This document shows positions 1-10,282 of a stretch of 64,000 bases of DNA, in pieces. Numbering within the stretch: the stretch's first letter is position 1; each line of letters begins with the position of its first letter. Under the pieces are notes generated by a model. That model worked only from the letters and a program-made list of their open reading frames with translations. It made no database searches and was not told the origin of the DNA. This DNA comes from Lytechinus variegatus (lineage: Eukaryota > Echinodermata > Echinoidea > Temnopleuroida > Toxopneustidae). The position numbers and the translations under genes were made by a program. The stretch lies in NCBI RefSeq assembly GCF_018143015.1, contig NC_054740.1, positions 37,822,180 through 37,886,179 of the forward strand. Reading direction: 5' to 3'.

Positions 1-133
1 TGGTTTTAGTAATTGAAAAAAAAGTTTTCATTTATCCATTTTTCCTGCTTTTACGGAAATCATAAAGTAATGATTTATTTTAGTGAAAACGTTACTTTTC
101 ATTTCCTTTACCCCCTTTTTTTCATTTGAACAG

Positions 134-205
134 TGTGCTGAAAAATAACAGCATTTCAACGCTTGAACGGGACTCCTTTTCTTCACATCAAACCTTGATT
201 GAAAT
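134..205 (+). CDS. Receptor LRR exon (first in window)
   Basis: A 72-bp exon between a TTTGAACAG acceptor and a GTGAGT donor. It starts with the third base of a codon and ends with two bases of the next. It reads LKNNSISTLERDSFSSHQTL, the L..N.I..L....F....L pattern of one leucine-rich repeat. Its size and phase match the other three LRR exons. It is not obvious as an open frame because it is so short. Confidence 0.85.
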
Positions 206-1639
206 GTGAGTTCGATTCCACGTTGCATACATGTATTTCATTTTATTCTATTTCCAAGATGATTGTTAGAATTTAAGATAAATCAAAGAGATTTTTGTAA
301 ATGAAAAATTGAGACAAGTTCATGAAGTAAAGTTTGTAGATTGTAAATGCTCGACAACGATTGGTTTTCAACCCCGCAGAGTTTGTTATCAGCTACAGAT
401 GATAACAATTTTGTTTAATGAATTTATTTTATCATTTTATTTACATCTTTTAACAGGTTTATGTATATCTATTTATTCGTTCCTTGTACACAGTAGCCCT
501 TTCAATATCAAGTATTGTTCTACCACGGGCCCTGTAGCTAAGGGTCACGTGGGGCATACTATGCATGCATATCGTCTCTTGTTGAAGGGAGTGTCATGGT
601 AACGATTTTATAACAGAGAGTGATGGTGTAATTTTACAAGATATAAAGGTTTTACTGCAATAAAGAAATCATTTTAGTCCCGAGAAATTTTACGGCAAAA
701 AAAAGGGTTTCACTGCAAAATGAAGGTCATTTAATATCTTAAAACAAATTAGTCAAATTGACTAGACCAGTAGTCAGCTGGGAGCAACTGATATGGCAAT
801 CACTGATATTCACATTTCTGACATAATTATATTCTAGTCAGAAATAACTCTTTTCTAATACAATATGACTAGAAAATAGTCAAATATGACTAGAATAACA
901 GTTGCACCCAGCTGACCCAATTAACTAGTCATTTTTGACTGATTTTTTTTAGAGTATAGGTCCTGAAAATTTTGACAAGCCCCCCCCCCCCCCTCCTCCA
1001 AAAAAAAGGGTTTCACTACAGAATGAAGGTCATTTTGGTCCCGAAAAATTTGACAAGCAAAGAAAAACAAGGGGGGAGGTCCATTTTGTCACACCTGCCA
1101 AATTCCAGGGGTGCTGTTTATAAAGAATAATACACGCAGCACCCCAGCAGGCGAATCTTGAAGTTGCTACAGCACCCCCAGCTTCCCCGATTCTCAGGGC
1201 CCTGGAGAGGGAAACGTTCCAATCCACATCACATAACGTTCCGAAACCATACACGCTGGGGAAATTGAAATCTAAGGTAGATGTTAACGTATCTAGGCTA
1301 GAACGCAGCTGAAATTATATCCTATCCCAAAGGAGAGTTTTACAAACAACATGCAATGAATATTCTCTAGATCGTAAAATTTAGGATGACATTGGTGGTG
1401 ACTTTGAATTGAACTCTTTTTTTCTGCTTCTCCTCTTATTCTTACTTTTCTTTCCATTCCCTCCCCCTTGTTTTCTTATCCTTCTTTTCTCCTCCTCCTT
1501 CTTTTTATTTCTTCTTCTCCTAATTCCTTCATCTTCTTCTTCGTCCTCTTCTCCGTAACTCACACTTCCTCTAGCACAGCCGAATGATACTTGTACCATA
1601 ACAATACTGTTTGCTTTATTGTCATTTCCACCCATGTAG
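206..1639 (+). other. Intron with dispersed repeats
   Basis: Intron between two LRR exons. No coding signal was seen. It holds a repeat with GGGTTTCACT and GAAGGTCATTT blocks (about 640-730 and again 1005-1080), a foldback element (about 735-955), a C-rich run near 980 and a GC-rich stretch at 1085-1255. None of the open frames here looks real. Confidence 0.7.
735..955. repeat. Foldback element (AGTC-rich MITE)
   Basis: GTCAGCTGGGAGCAACTG at 775-792 is matched in inverted form by CAGTTGCACCCAGCTGAC at 899-916. The region between and outside is rich in GACTAG/CTAGTC. Outer ends (ATTAGTCAAATTGACTAG and CTAGTCATTTTTGACTGA) also pair. It has no coding capacity and is probably a non-autonomous DNA element. 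Confidence 0.6.
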
Positions 1640-1711
1640 TGACCTTTCCGACAATCAGATTCGGCACCTACCAAATGGAATCTTCGATAATCTCCATATT
1701 CTTGAAATACT
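1640..1711 (+). CDS. Receptor LRR exon
   Basis: A 72-bp exon between a CCCATGTAG acceptor and a GTAAGT donor, phase 2 on both sides. It reads DLSDNQIRHLPNGIFDNLHI and onward to LEI(L), a textbook leucine-rich repeat. The longer open frame on the other strand at 1381-1758 is its shadow. Confidence 0.9.
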
Positions 1712-4620
1712 GTAAGTAATGGCAGAAGGCAGTGATTGCAATCTGACTTGTTAAGCATATTGATTGCATCATTTAATGGGTCATTCTCAATTAATCAAAT
1801 ATTCTCTTTCAATTTTGACATTCTTTGGAATGTGTCATCTCAGAGATAAAAAGTATCATATGAAGAACCGACAAAGGCCTTTACATGGCATTATCAATTC
1901 TGTCACTGAATCCTGCAATCCCTGAAACGACAATCTGGGGCGGTTTTACAACACTATATTGTTAAACTGTTTTATAAAACGGGTTCAAGGATGTAGCCAA
2001 TGGTGAGTGCGTATTCAAGTCACGTGTTCATGCTTTAATTATGCGCAACCTTCCAGTCGTGCATTTTTCGTGCAGCACTGTGCATTTTTTGTGCAACACC
2101 GTGCAATTTTTGTGCAGCATTAGTTCCAGTAGCGCGTAAAAACTGATACGCGTTCAGTAAAAGAGGCTGGCTATGGCTAGGATTTTGATGCGCTTACTTA
2201 GGCGCGCATAGTAGATACGCCTGTGATGTCATAATTGACAGTCTTGTGATCTCTTCGTCTGTGCGATCGTACACAAGTTGGAGGGATTTGAACAAGATTT
2301 CCATGAAAAAAATCATTTTGCCGACCCGTTTTATAAAACAATTAATGCACATTTTAAGATTCGTGATGTTAGTGACGATGCGAGCAACTCTCGGGCATTC
2401 ACAATATTATGCAAAAGCACTCGGCGCAAGCGCCTCTTGCTTTCGCATAATTGTAAATACCCTCGAGTGTGCTGCATCGTCATAACACACTCATAAATGT
2501 GCATTAATTGTATAATATCAAAGAAATAAACAACTGGCAAATAACATTACAGGCATAATACCCTGAATTCAGGTTTCATTTATGAAAACTTTGGTCTAAA
2601 GTTGTGATTTGAATATGGATGGCCAATTGCTGCATAAATTATGTTACAGGTCCAAGCTCGTTTCATGCTCACATCATTCTTTACTGCCTTGATAGGATAA
2701 ATAAAATAGTTGTATTCACTTTTTTTAAATTAGGGAAGACCACGATTAACATTGGAAAAATACAATTTTGACATGTTTGGCTTCCCGTAATCAGAGTTAG
2801 ACTATGATCCGATTGAAATTGGACTGATATGGGCCAATATACTTAAGGTTTGCTACGGTCATCGTAGGATTAGTTAGTCTTTTGGCGGGCAAATACAAAG
2901 TCATAAAAATAACTACTGAAATCGTACAAATATCGTACGATATCCGTGTTTTGTACGGCACTTTTGAGTAGATCATAATCCCCTTTTGCTACCTCTTTTT
3001 CTTTTTAATATTCTCTGATTTATTTTCATTACTAGAATAATGATAGTGGCTAGCGCCCCCCCCCCCCCCCTCCTTCGTGGCGTCACCCTATTCCGAAAGT
3101 GTATTTTGGGGTTCAGAAACACAGTAAATACTTAATTATACTTTCATGGGGCGTCCTTGGCGCTTTTTTGTTTCCAGGGTACTTCCGTATGCTCCTTGAT
3201 GTATTTGTATATATATATAATGTCATATGATCTTTGATTTCATCATTGTCTTCGTGTTTTTCTTTTTATCTCTTCCTTGTATGATTTTTTTATTATTATT
3301 TATGTCTTTTTTTTAAAGCAGCACTGATTTCCTGTGCTTTTATTGGTAGTGTAGATGCTTGTAAACAGAATGATTAAAGTTGTCCTTTTGGGAATACGCA
3401 CACACACGTCTTTATGTAAACGAATTAGCTCTGTCAGTATAGCGAGGGCAGCGCGCATGACATTGTTTCTACAAATATATTCATTATGCTTGTGCCGTAC
3501 CAAATAGTTTATCGTATTTTATTACTACTACACATTCAATGGGCGTTGGGGATATTGTTTAAAACATATGTACAATCGCTTATAAATCTGATGCAGATTT
3601 AAAAATAAACTAGAGCACAATGATTCAACCCCCCCCCCCCTTTTTGTTTACTGCTTTGTTGGAAGAAGCAGAGTAGCAATTACGCGCGAATATGCAATCA
3701 ATTGTCACACTGATTTTTTTTTTTTTTTTAAATTGCTTCGCGATTAAACGTCAGTTTCTTGTTATGCTCCTATTATGTCGTTTATTTTTATTTTAATATA
3801 TATTCAAAGAATTTCATAAAGGTAGAGGTATAACAAATCGTCCATGTATAATGACATACTAATTGTTCCATTTTGTTTGAATTTTGATTTAAGTTCTGTT
3901 ATGGCATATAGAAATTATTAATGAATTATTTTTGTGTATATTTCATTGTTATGCATTCGCGCTAAGGTAAAGTTCACCCTGAAGAAATGTTGGTTTTCCT
4001 GAAATCAGAAAAACAGTGAAAAATATCATGGAAGGTTTAATGAAAATCTCAGCACTGCTCAGTGCAATAAAAAACGAAGTTAAACATTGCTACAGTTAAA
4101 GCTTGGTACAAGACCTCCTTCTCCGTAGGTCATGTGAAATGAATTCAGAAAAATGCTACTTCCTCAAAAAGATGCTTGTATTTGTGCGTTGGATTTATCA
4201 CCAACTTCATTTTTTCACAGCCACTTCTATTTAGGATATCACCATCATATTAAAAAACGGAATGTGGAATTTATGCGGCTTGATTTTACGTCACAAATGA
4301 AAGGCTTTAACTCTTGTATTCTTTGATAGATTTTTTTTCAAACCTTCACCGGTATTTTTTCTCGACGATAGTTAGTCTGCTTTTTATTATAAAAGTAACT
4401 TGTCGCCAAGGTTAATGTCATGATCGACTTCCCAACGTCATCCATAAATTATGTGCATGTGATGTTTAAATTTTGTCTCATGCTTTGCAACTCGTCCAGT
4501 TATATCATGCAGTGTCATGTGCACGATTTGTATTCTTATTGTTGGTTTAGGAGCACCGTCCAACATTAATACTATTTTGCACGTTTGGTAGGATTATTTT
4601 CTATTTTTTTCTCATTGCAG
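1712..4620 (+). other. Intron, 2.9 kb, with foldback repeats
   Basis: No further LRR exon could be found here by eye. It contains the inverted pair CTGTTTTATAAAACGGGTT (about 1969-1987) and its mirror near 2322-2341, three copies of a GTGCATTTTTNGTGCAGCAC unit at 2058-2120, a hairpin-forming element at 2336-2512, a degenerate copy of the GGCCCGTATTCTGAA-type foldback (about 2562-2790) and two poly-C runs (near 3056 and 3630). Confidence 0.65.
2336..2512. repeat. Foldback element with paired ACAATTAATGCAC ends
   Basis: Ends ACAATTAATGCACATTT and its inverted form (AAATGTGCATTAATTGT) bracket an internal inverted pair built around GTGACGATGCGAGC and GCTGCATCGTCAT. About 175 bp with no coding capacity. 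The short open frames here in three frames are by-products. Confidence 0.6.
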
Positions 4621-4692
4621 GCGTCTTCAGAATAATCCTTTAACTTCGATCCATACTGACTTGTTCAATTACCTAAGCAGTCTCATCGATTT
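4621..4692 (+). CDS. Receptor LRR exon
   Basis: A 72-bp exon after the acceptor CTCATTGCAG and before GTGAGT. It reads RLQNNPLTSIHTDLFNYLSS and then LID(L). Joined to the exon at 1640-1711 it completes CT|G = Leu, and to the next exon TT|A = Leu. Confidence 0.92.
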
Positions 4693-5177
4693 GTGAGTAT
4701 AACTTTATCACGGATGTATGGCAGAATATATATATATATATATATATACATTATTCTGATCACGGACATGCGCTCACAAAATAATTTGTCATTAGACTAA
4801 ATTTAATTGACATCTCAAGCTTAAACAGAAGAAGGTTAGGTGAATCTTAGTTTGTATGTTGACAGTATGCAATCTCCCCAAATAAATTGAAAAGTCAAAC
4901 TGTAGGAATACCTTTTTATTTATAGAATGGTGAAAGTCACTAACGCCTCCGCATTTTTAATCAGTCACTTTTTTATAACCTAGGGAATAAGAGGCAAATT
5001 TCATTCTGAACATGTATTAGGTCGACAAGTAATAACAGTGTCTCAAAGCGTGATATTTCTTTATGTATTGACGTTAAAAGAAAAAATCGAAACCCCCCTT
5101 GTTTTCACCAACGCTAAATGCACGTGCCGATGTGCTTTGTCTTCTTTGAATTGACTTTATGATTTGCCTCCCTGCAG

Positions 5178-5249
5178 AAACCTTACTGGAATTACAATAT
5201 CTAATATCAGCTTAGATATGTTTGACAGTCTGACGAGTCTTGAGAAAGT
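5178..5249 (+). CDS. Receptor last LRR exon
   Basis: A 72-bp exon after CCCTGCAG and before GTAAGT. It reads NLTGITISNISLDMFDSLTS and then LEK(V). It is the last repeat before the hinge and helix 1. The final codon GT|A joins the exon at 5824. Confidence 0.92.
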
Positions 5250-5823
5250 GTAAGTGCCTCCGTCACGTATTTTTTTGTATTTGTCATTAATTTTTATGTT
5301 CCACGACTTAAAGAATTATGTCGTTAAGGTTTTGGTTTCCCTGGTTTGAAATAACAATGCATTTTAGAAAATCATGGAGCGCATTTCGTTCTAATGTTTT
5401 GAAATAAGTTGTAGAAAGATAACTTAGTTGTCTTTGATTTACTGTTTCACGCTATGATGTATTATATCGTTAAGGTTTTATTTCCCCTGGTTAAAAGAAA
5501 TGCATTGCAGTTATAAAGAGAGTATTTTCTTCTCATGGTTGAAATATGAACTTGCAGAAAGAAAATCATTGTCGTCGTTTATTTTGTGTTACATCCATGT
5601 AATAGATATTTATATCATTAATTTGTCATTTTACCCTTCTGAAATATAAATAATGGAATGATAAGGCGAGCGTTTCGTTCTTATGTTTTTAAATATGTAG
5701 TCCTGGAAAGAAAACTTACTTATGAAGAAAAACAGTGTTCATACGTCGCAATATACCCCGATTTCATAATTATTCATCCTTTATAGACCTATTTTTGTTT
5801 TCATTTTTCCTTACAAATTACAG
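5250..5823 (+). other. Short intron, nothing recognised
   Basis: AT-rich intron. A segment around TTAAGGTTTTGGTTTCCCTGG near 5324 recurs in weaker form near 5467. No other feature seen. Confidence 0.6.
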
Positions 5824-6053
5824 AGAATTTGAAAAATTTGAGTACTGTCGCTACGCCCCTCACGTTCGAACCTGTACCCCACGATCCGATGGTATCTCGT
5901 CGTTTGAAAATCTCCTCAAGAACGTGATTCTACGAGTTTTTGTGTGGACGATAGGTATCATCACAAGCGTGGGTAATCTGGGCGTCTTGGTCAGCCGTGC
6001 TTTCATGAAGGCTGAAAATAAAGTACATACGGTGGTCGTCATAAATCTGTGCA
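5824..6053 (+). CDS. Receptor exon: hinge, helix 1 and start of loop 1
   Basis: Acceptor TTACAG at 5818-5823 and donor GTAAGT at 6054. Its 230 bp equal one base, 76 codons and one base. The protein EFEKFEYCRYAPHVRTC followed by DGISSFENLL is the diagnostic hinge of relaxin receptors. Helix 1 is ILRVFVWTIGIITSVGNLGV with the conserved GN. KAENKVH follows, as in vertebrate RXFP proteins. The methionine upstream at 5735 lies in the intron and is not a start. Confidence 0.96.
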
Positions 6054-6281
6054 GTAAGTCAGTTTCCGTTTTTATGTAAAATGGTCGAAACAAAGAAAAA
6101 CATCAATCACGGGTATCCTTTTTTCTCAATTTACTATCAGAGTTTCTCTTTCTTACTGTTACACTTGCCATTCATTTGCTGTTACATTCAAAGTTCACTA
6201 TTCCAAGGTAAAATATCAGCCCGAAATTGATTTTATAGGCTTCTCTCATGATTCGAGCTAGGTTCTTTTTTGTTGTTTAAA

Positions 6282-6461
6282 GATGCATGGTTGCTCCTAT
6301 GTCCACGTTTATGAACTAGATCCATAAAATGTCAAAGTTATGACAATTCCTCAAATATTCCCAACATGGCCGAAGTTTCTGGACCCTAAGTGACCATTGA
6401 CCTTTTGGTCATGTGACCTGAAACTCGCACATGATATTCAGCGATACATGGTTGCTCCTAT
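6282..6461 (+). repeat. DR1-type composite repeat, left part (interrupted)
   Basis: Carries the family phrases GGTCATGTGACCTGAAACTC and CTCCTATGTCC..TTTATGAACTAGATCCATAAA. It continues at 13423 after the LTR element. Joining across the insertion gives the uninterrupted phrase CTCCTATGGCCAAGTTTCAT, so the LTR element landed inside this repeat. Confidence 0.8.
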
Positions 6462-7393
6462 TGTTACGATACTGCAACAAATAACAAGTGTTTAATTTCT
6501 TCTTTGTGTTTAATTTCCTCTTTTTTTTATTACAGGAAATAATTATACATAAATAAAACAAATAATGATCTTACATAAATCTCTTGAAGTGTCCGATATA
6601 AAATCCCGAAGTGATGATGCTATATCCAAGTAATAATCCAAATGATAAAAATCCCAGTTGACTGGCGAAAATTCACAATGATGGCGATGATGAAACTGAT
6701 GTTGAAGTCCGATGAATAATAAGAGTCACTGCAACGAGTTGAAATGTCCGTGAAGACGATGTTGATGATGATTAACAGTCAATTTCAGCAATCCATGGGT
6801 TGAAGCGTGTTCATTGAACAGGTTGATGATGTTGATGATCTCGATGAGAACTGATAATTTCTCAAAATAACTGCAAACAGTTCATTGATGCATAAACTGC
6901 TCTGATCTGATCTGGTGAAGTGATCTCATATGATGTGATGTGATCTCCTGCTCTCATATGATGTGATGATCAAGTGATCTAATATGATGTGATGATGATC
7001 ATCTTGAAAAATCTGCAGCTTTATACTAATTACAAGTGTTCTAGATCATTCTCAAATTTCGACTAATCTACAAGCTTCTAGAATTGTCTTCCAAAAGAAC
7101 TTTCTCCTTTCAGGAGCAGTCAAAATCCAGAACACTCTTGAATGACCTCATTGAAATCAACAGTGTAAACAAAATACCTAAGCCTATTCATTTCCACTAC
7201 CAATACAATTCTATTGTTTGGCTTTTCCTTATTCAACAATAAAACTCCTTGGCCTTTAAATAGGCAAGGCCTGCATAATAAAAAGACATCCTGGAATGTT
7301 CTTTACAATTCTTGGCTATCCTTAAAGGGAAATAACTAATAGATGAATGTAATTGCTTTTAAAATTCTTTTACAATTATTCTTATATGTAACA
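6462..7393 (-). repeat. 3' LTR of the Gmr1-like element
   Basis: 932 bp, nearly identical to 12491-13422. The termini TGTTAC and GTAACA are inverted repeats. It contains many GATGATGTTGATGATG-like and TGATCTCATATGATGTGATG runs. Confidence 0.95.
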
Positions 7394-7412
7394 CCTCCCC
7401 CACCGGAGAAAA
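7394..7412 (-). other. Polypurine tract of the LTR element
   Basis: On the minus strand the bases just before the 3' LTR read CTCCGGTGGGGGAGG, a G-rich tract at the place where plus-strand synthesis is primed in this family. Confidence 0.7.
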
Positions 7413-7603
7413 GAAAGCTTTACCGTAGTAAAGGTTTCTTTAAGATTACTTTTTCTTTTAACTGTTCAAAGTCATCTTGATAAATCATTTACAGTTATCG
7501 TGTACAAAGATATAGTACTTAACGAACATGTTAAAATAAATGAACATCAAAGATGTTTTCTTCAAATGACATACTTGGTCAAAATCATGAATAATTTCAC
7601 TTT

Positions 7604-10282
7604 TTATACTCTTGATAGAGCATCAGCAATTACATTATTCTTTCCCTTTATGTGTACAATTTTCAAAGGGAATGGTTGGAGCATTAGGCTCCATCTGTAC
7701 AGTCTTTGATTCTTTGTTTTGAATTTCTCCAAAAACACAAGAGGATTGTGGTCTGTATAGACTGTAATCTCTCCATTGGTTAGATACACCTCAAACTGCT
7801 GAAGGGCTAGTACGAGACTCAGGGCCTCTTTTTCAATAGTTGAGTATTTCTTTTGAAACCGATTGAGTTTCTTAGAGAAGTAGCACACTGGTTTTTCGAT
7901 GCCTTCTTCATCTTCTTGGAGCAATACTGCTCCTACTCCAACATCACATGCATCAATAGCTACTTTGAACGGCTTTGTGAAGTTTGGAGCTGCCAAAATA
8001 GGCTCATTCACCAAAATGGCCTTTAATTTCTCAAATGATCTTTGACATTCGTCAGACCAAACATACTTCACTTTTGCCTTCAGCAGGTTTGTCAGAGGAC
8101 TAACCACAGTACTGTAATTTGGAACAAATTTCCTGTAGAAGCCACTCATACCTAAGAATCTGAGCAATTCTTTCTTCGTTGTGGGAATTGGGAAGTCTAA
8201 GATAGCTTGTATCTTGGCTTCTCTTGGTAGCACTTGCCCTTGACCAACCACATGACCAAGATATGTGACTTTTGCCTTGGCAAATTCACTCTTCATCAGA
8301 TTCACTACTAGATTGGCTTTGTCCAGCCTGTTAAACAGTGCTCGCAAATGATTCAGATGATCATTCCAAGTATCACTGTATACTAGGATGTCGTCTATGT
8401 ATACGACACAATTGTCAAGTCCGGCAATCACTTGATTTGTCAACCTTTGGAAGGTTGCTGGTGCATTTTTCATTCCAAAAGGCATGACTTTGCATTGAAA
8501 TAAGCCTTCAGGTGTGACAAAGGCTGATATCTCTTTGGCTCGGTCAGTCAGTGGCACTTGCCAATATCCTTTAAGCAAGTCTATCTTTATGATATAGGCA
8601 GAATTTCCAACCCTATCAATACAATCTTCTAACCTAGGAATTGGATACGAGTCAGTCTTAGTTACTGCATTTACCTTTCGGTAATCAATGCAAAATCTCT
8701 GAGAGCCGTCTGGCTTTGGAACCATTACAATGGGAGAACTCCAACTACTCTGACTCGGTTCGATTATGTCATTTTCTAACATAAACTGTATTTCCTTATT
8801 CACCATTTCCAACTTGCTTGGATTGAGCCTATAAGGATTCTGTTTGATAGGTCTTACATCACCTACGTCTACATCATGTACAGTTAAAGGTGTACGACCT
8901 GGTTTGTCTTTACATACATTCTCATATTCTCTTAACAGGCCAGATATATCATTTCTTTGATCTTCAGGCAGGTGTTTTAATGCCTCATCCATGTTTCCTA
9001 ACATCTCTGAGTTAGATAACTTTACACCACATGGTTCGTTCTTAGATACATCTGTATAAGACAATTCATTATCTGTCTTTTCATAGCATTCTTCATGTAC
9101 ATTTACATGTTTTTCTTCTTCTTTGACCTGTGTTGTACCTATTGGCTGACTAGCCTCTCGCTCAAAGTATTCTTTCAACATGTTTACATGACAAACTCTT
9201 TGAGACTTTCTTCGATCAGGGGTACTGATCACATAGTTGACATCATTCAATTTCTTTTTGACTATGTAGGGACCACTAAACCTAGCTTTCAAGGGCTCAC
9301 CTTGCAAAGGCAACAACACTAACACTTTGTCTCCAGGCTTGAAACTTCGCTCTTTTGCATTTTTATCAGCATGAGCTTTCATTTTTCCCTGCGACTCTTT
9401 CAAGTGTTCCTTAGCCACATCACAAGCTTTTGAGAGCCTTTCTCTAAACTTTGACACATAGTCTAGAAGGTTTACATCATCATCCTGAACCATAAACCTC
9501 TCTTTGATAAGCTTTAGAGGACCCCTAACCTCATGACCATAGACCAATTCAAATGGACTGAAACCTGTGGACTCATTCGGGGAATCCCTGGTTGCAAACA
9601 GTAGGAATGAGATCCCTTTATCCCAGTCATCGGGATAGTCTTCACAATAAGCCCTAATCATGGTCTTCAAAGTCTGATGATAGCGTTCTAACGCTCCTTG
9701 GGACTGTGGGTGATAAGCAGAAGACTTAATCTGCTTTATTCCCAACTCCTTCATAACTTGCTGAAATATTCCTGACATGAAATTTGACCCTTGATCAGAT
9801 TGAATTTCCTTCGGCAGACCGTACCTAGTGAAAAACTGCACTAACGCCTGCACCACTGTCTTCGCAGTGATACTCCTCAAAGGTATCGCCTCTGGAAACC
9901 GTGTAGACAAGTCCATAATCGTCAGGAGAAATCTGTGACCCGACCTCGTTCTGGGTAAGGGTCCGACACAATCAACAAGAACCCTAGTAAAAGGTTCATC
10001 AAATGCAGGAATGGGTATTAATGGAGCAGGCTTGATAGAAGGCTGTGCCTTACCAATAATCTGACATGTATGACATGTCTTACAGAAATGCACAACATCT
10101 TTGTGCATCTTAGGCCAATAGAAATGCCTCATAATTCTATCTTCTGTCTTCCGAATACCGACATGACCTGCCATAGGTAACTCATGAGCCATTTTCAGAA
10201 TATCTGTGCGGTAACAAGGAGGAACTACAACCTGGTGAATTATACACCAATCTTCATCAGCTGGTCTCCGGGAGGTCTCCAT
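7604..10282 (-). CDS. pol: Gmr1-like pol: integrase, reverse transcriptase, RNase H
   Basis: 892 codons. In order: the HHCC zinc finger of integrase (H33, H40, C67, C70); the integrase core with D104, D163 and E199 (35 residues between the last two, the usual D,D35E spacing); a GPY-like/chromo-linker zone around 320-370; reverse transcriptase from about 484, with YIDD at 628-631; and RNase H from about 745, with TDHNPL and a final NVIADALSRV. Integrase before reverse transcriptase is the Ty1/copia order in Ty3/gypsy-type proteins, as described for the Gmr1 group. It overlaps the gag-protease frame by about 43 bases in another frame, so it is probably made as a fusion by frameshifting. The methionine at the start of the open frame need not be used. 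Confidence 0.93.
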   Translation of the reverse strand: METSRRPADEDWCIIHQVVVPPCYRTDILKMAHELPMAGHVGIRKTEDRIMRHFYWPKMHKDVVHFCKTCHTCQIIGKAQPSIKPAPLIPIPAFDEPFTRVLVDCVGPLPRTRSGHRFLLTIMDLSTRFPEAIPLRSITAKTVVQALVQFFTRYGLPKEIQSDQGSNFMSGIFQQVMKELGIKQIKSSAYHPQSQGALERYHQTLKTMIRAYCEDYPDDWDKGISFLLFATRDSPNESTGFSPFELVYGHEVRGPLKLIKERFMVQDDDVNLLDYVSKFRERLSKACDVAKEHLKESQGKMKAHADKNAKERSFKPGDKVLVLLPLQGEPLKARFSGPYIVKKKLNDVNYVISTPDRRKSQRVCHVNMLKEYFEREASQPIGTTQVKEEEKHVNVHEECYEKTDNELSYTDVSKNEPCGVKLSNSEMLGNMDEALKHLPEDQRNDISGLLREYENVCKDKPGRTPLTVHDVDVGDVRPIKQNPYRLNPSKLEMVNKEIQFMLENDIIEPSQSSWSSPIVMVPKPDGSQRFCIDYRKVNAVTKTDSYPIPRLEDCIDRVGNSAYIIKIDLLKGYWQVPLTDRAKEISAFVTPEGLFQCKVMPFGMKNAPATFQRLTNQVIAGLDNCVVYIDDILVYSDTWNDHLNHLRALFNRLDKANLVVNLMKSEFAKAKVTYLGHVVGQGQVLPREAKIQAILDFPIPTTKKELLRFLGMSGFYRKFVPNYSTVVSPLTNLLKAKVKYVWSDECQRSFEKLKAILVNEPILAAPNFTKPFKVAIDACDVGVGAVLLQEDEEGIEKPVCYFSKKLNRFQKKYSTIEKEALSLVLALQQFEVYLTNGEITVYTDHNPLVFLEKFKTKNQRLYRWSLMLQPFPLKIVHIKGKNNVIADALSRV

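Noticed and set aside
206-230. tRNA-like B box GAGTTCGATTCCAC after the first exon
   Set aside because: No A box, acceptor stem or anticodon arm could be built around it.
1381-1758. 125-codon minus-strand frame with a Lys/Arg/Glu-rich half
   Set aside because: It lies opposite a real LRR exon (1640-1711) and a pyrimidine-rich intron stretch; the basic part is a simple-sequence effect.
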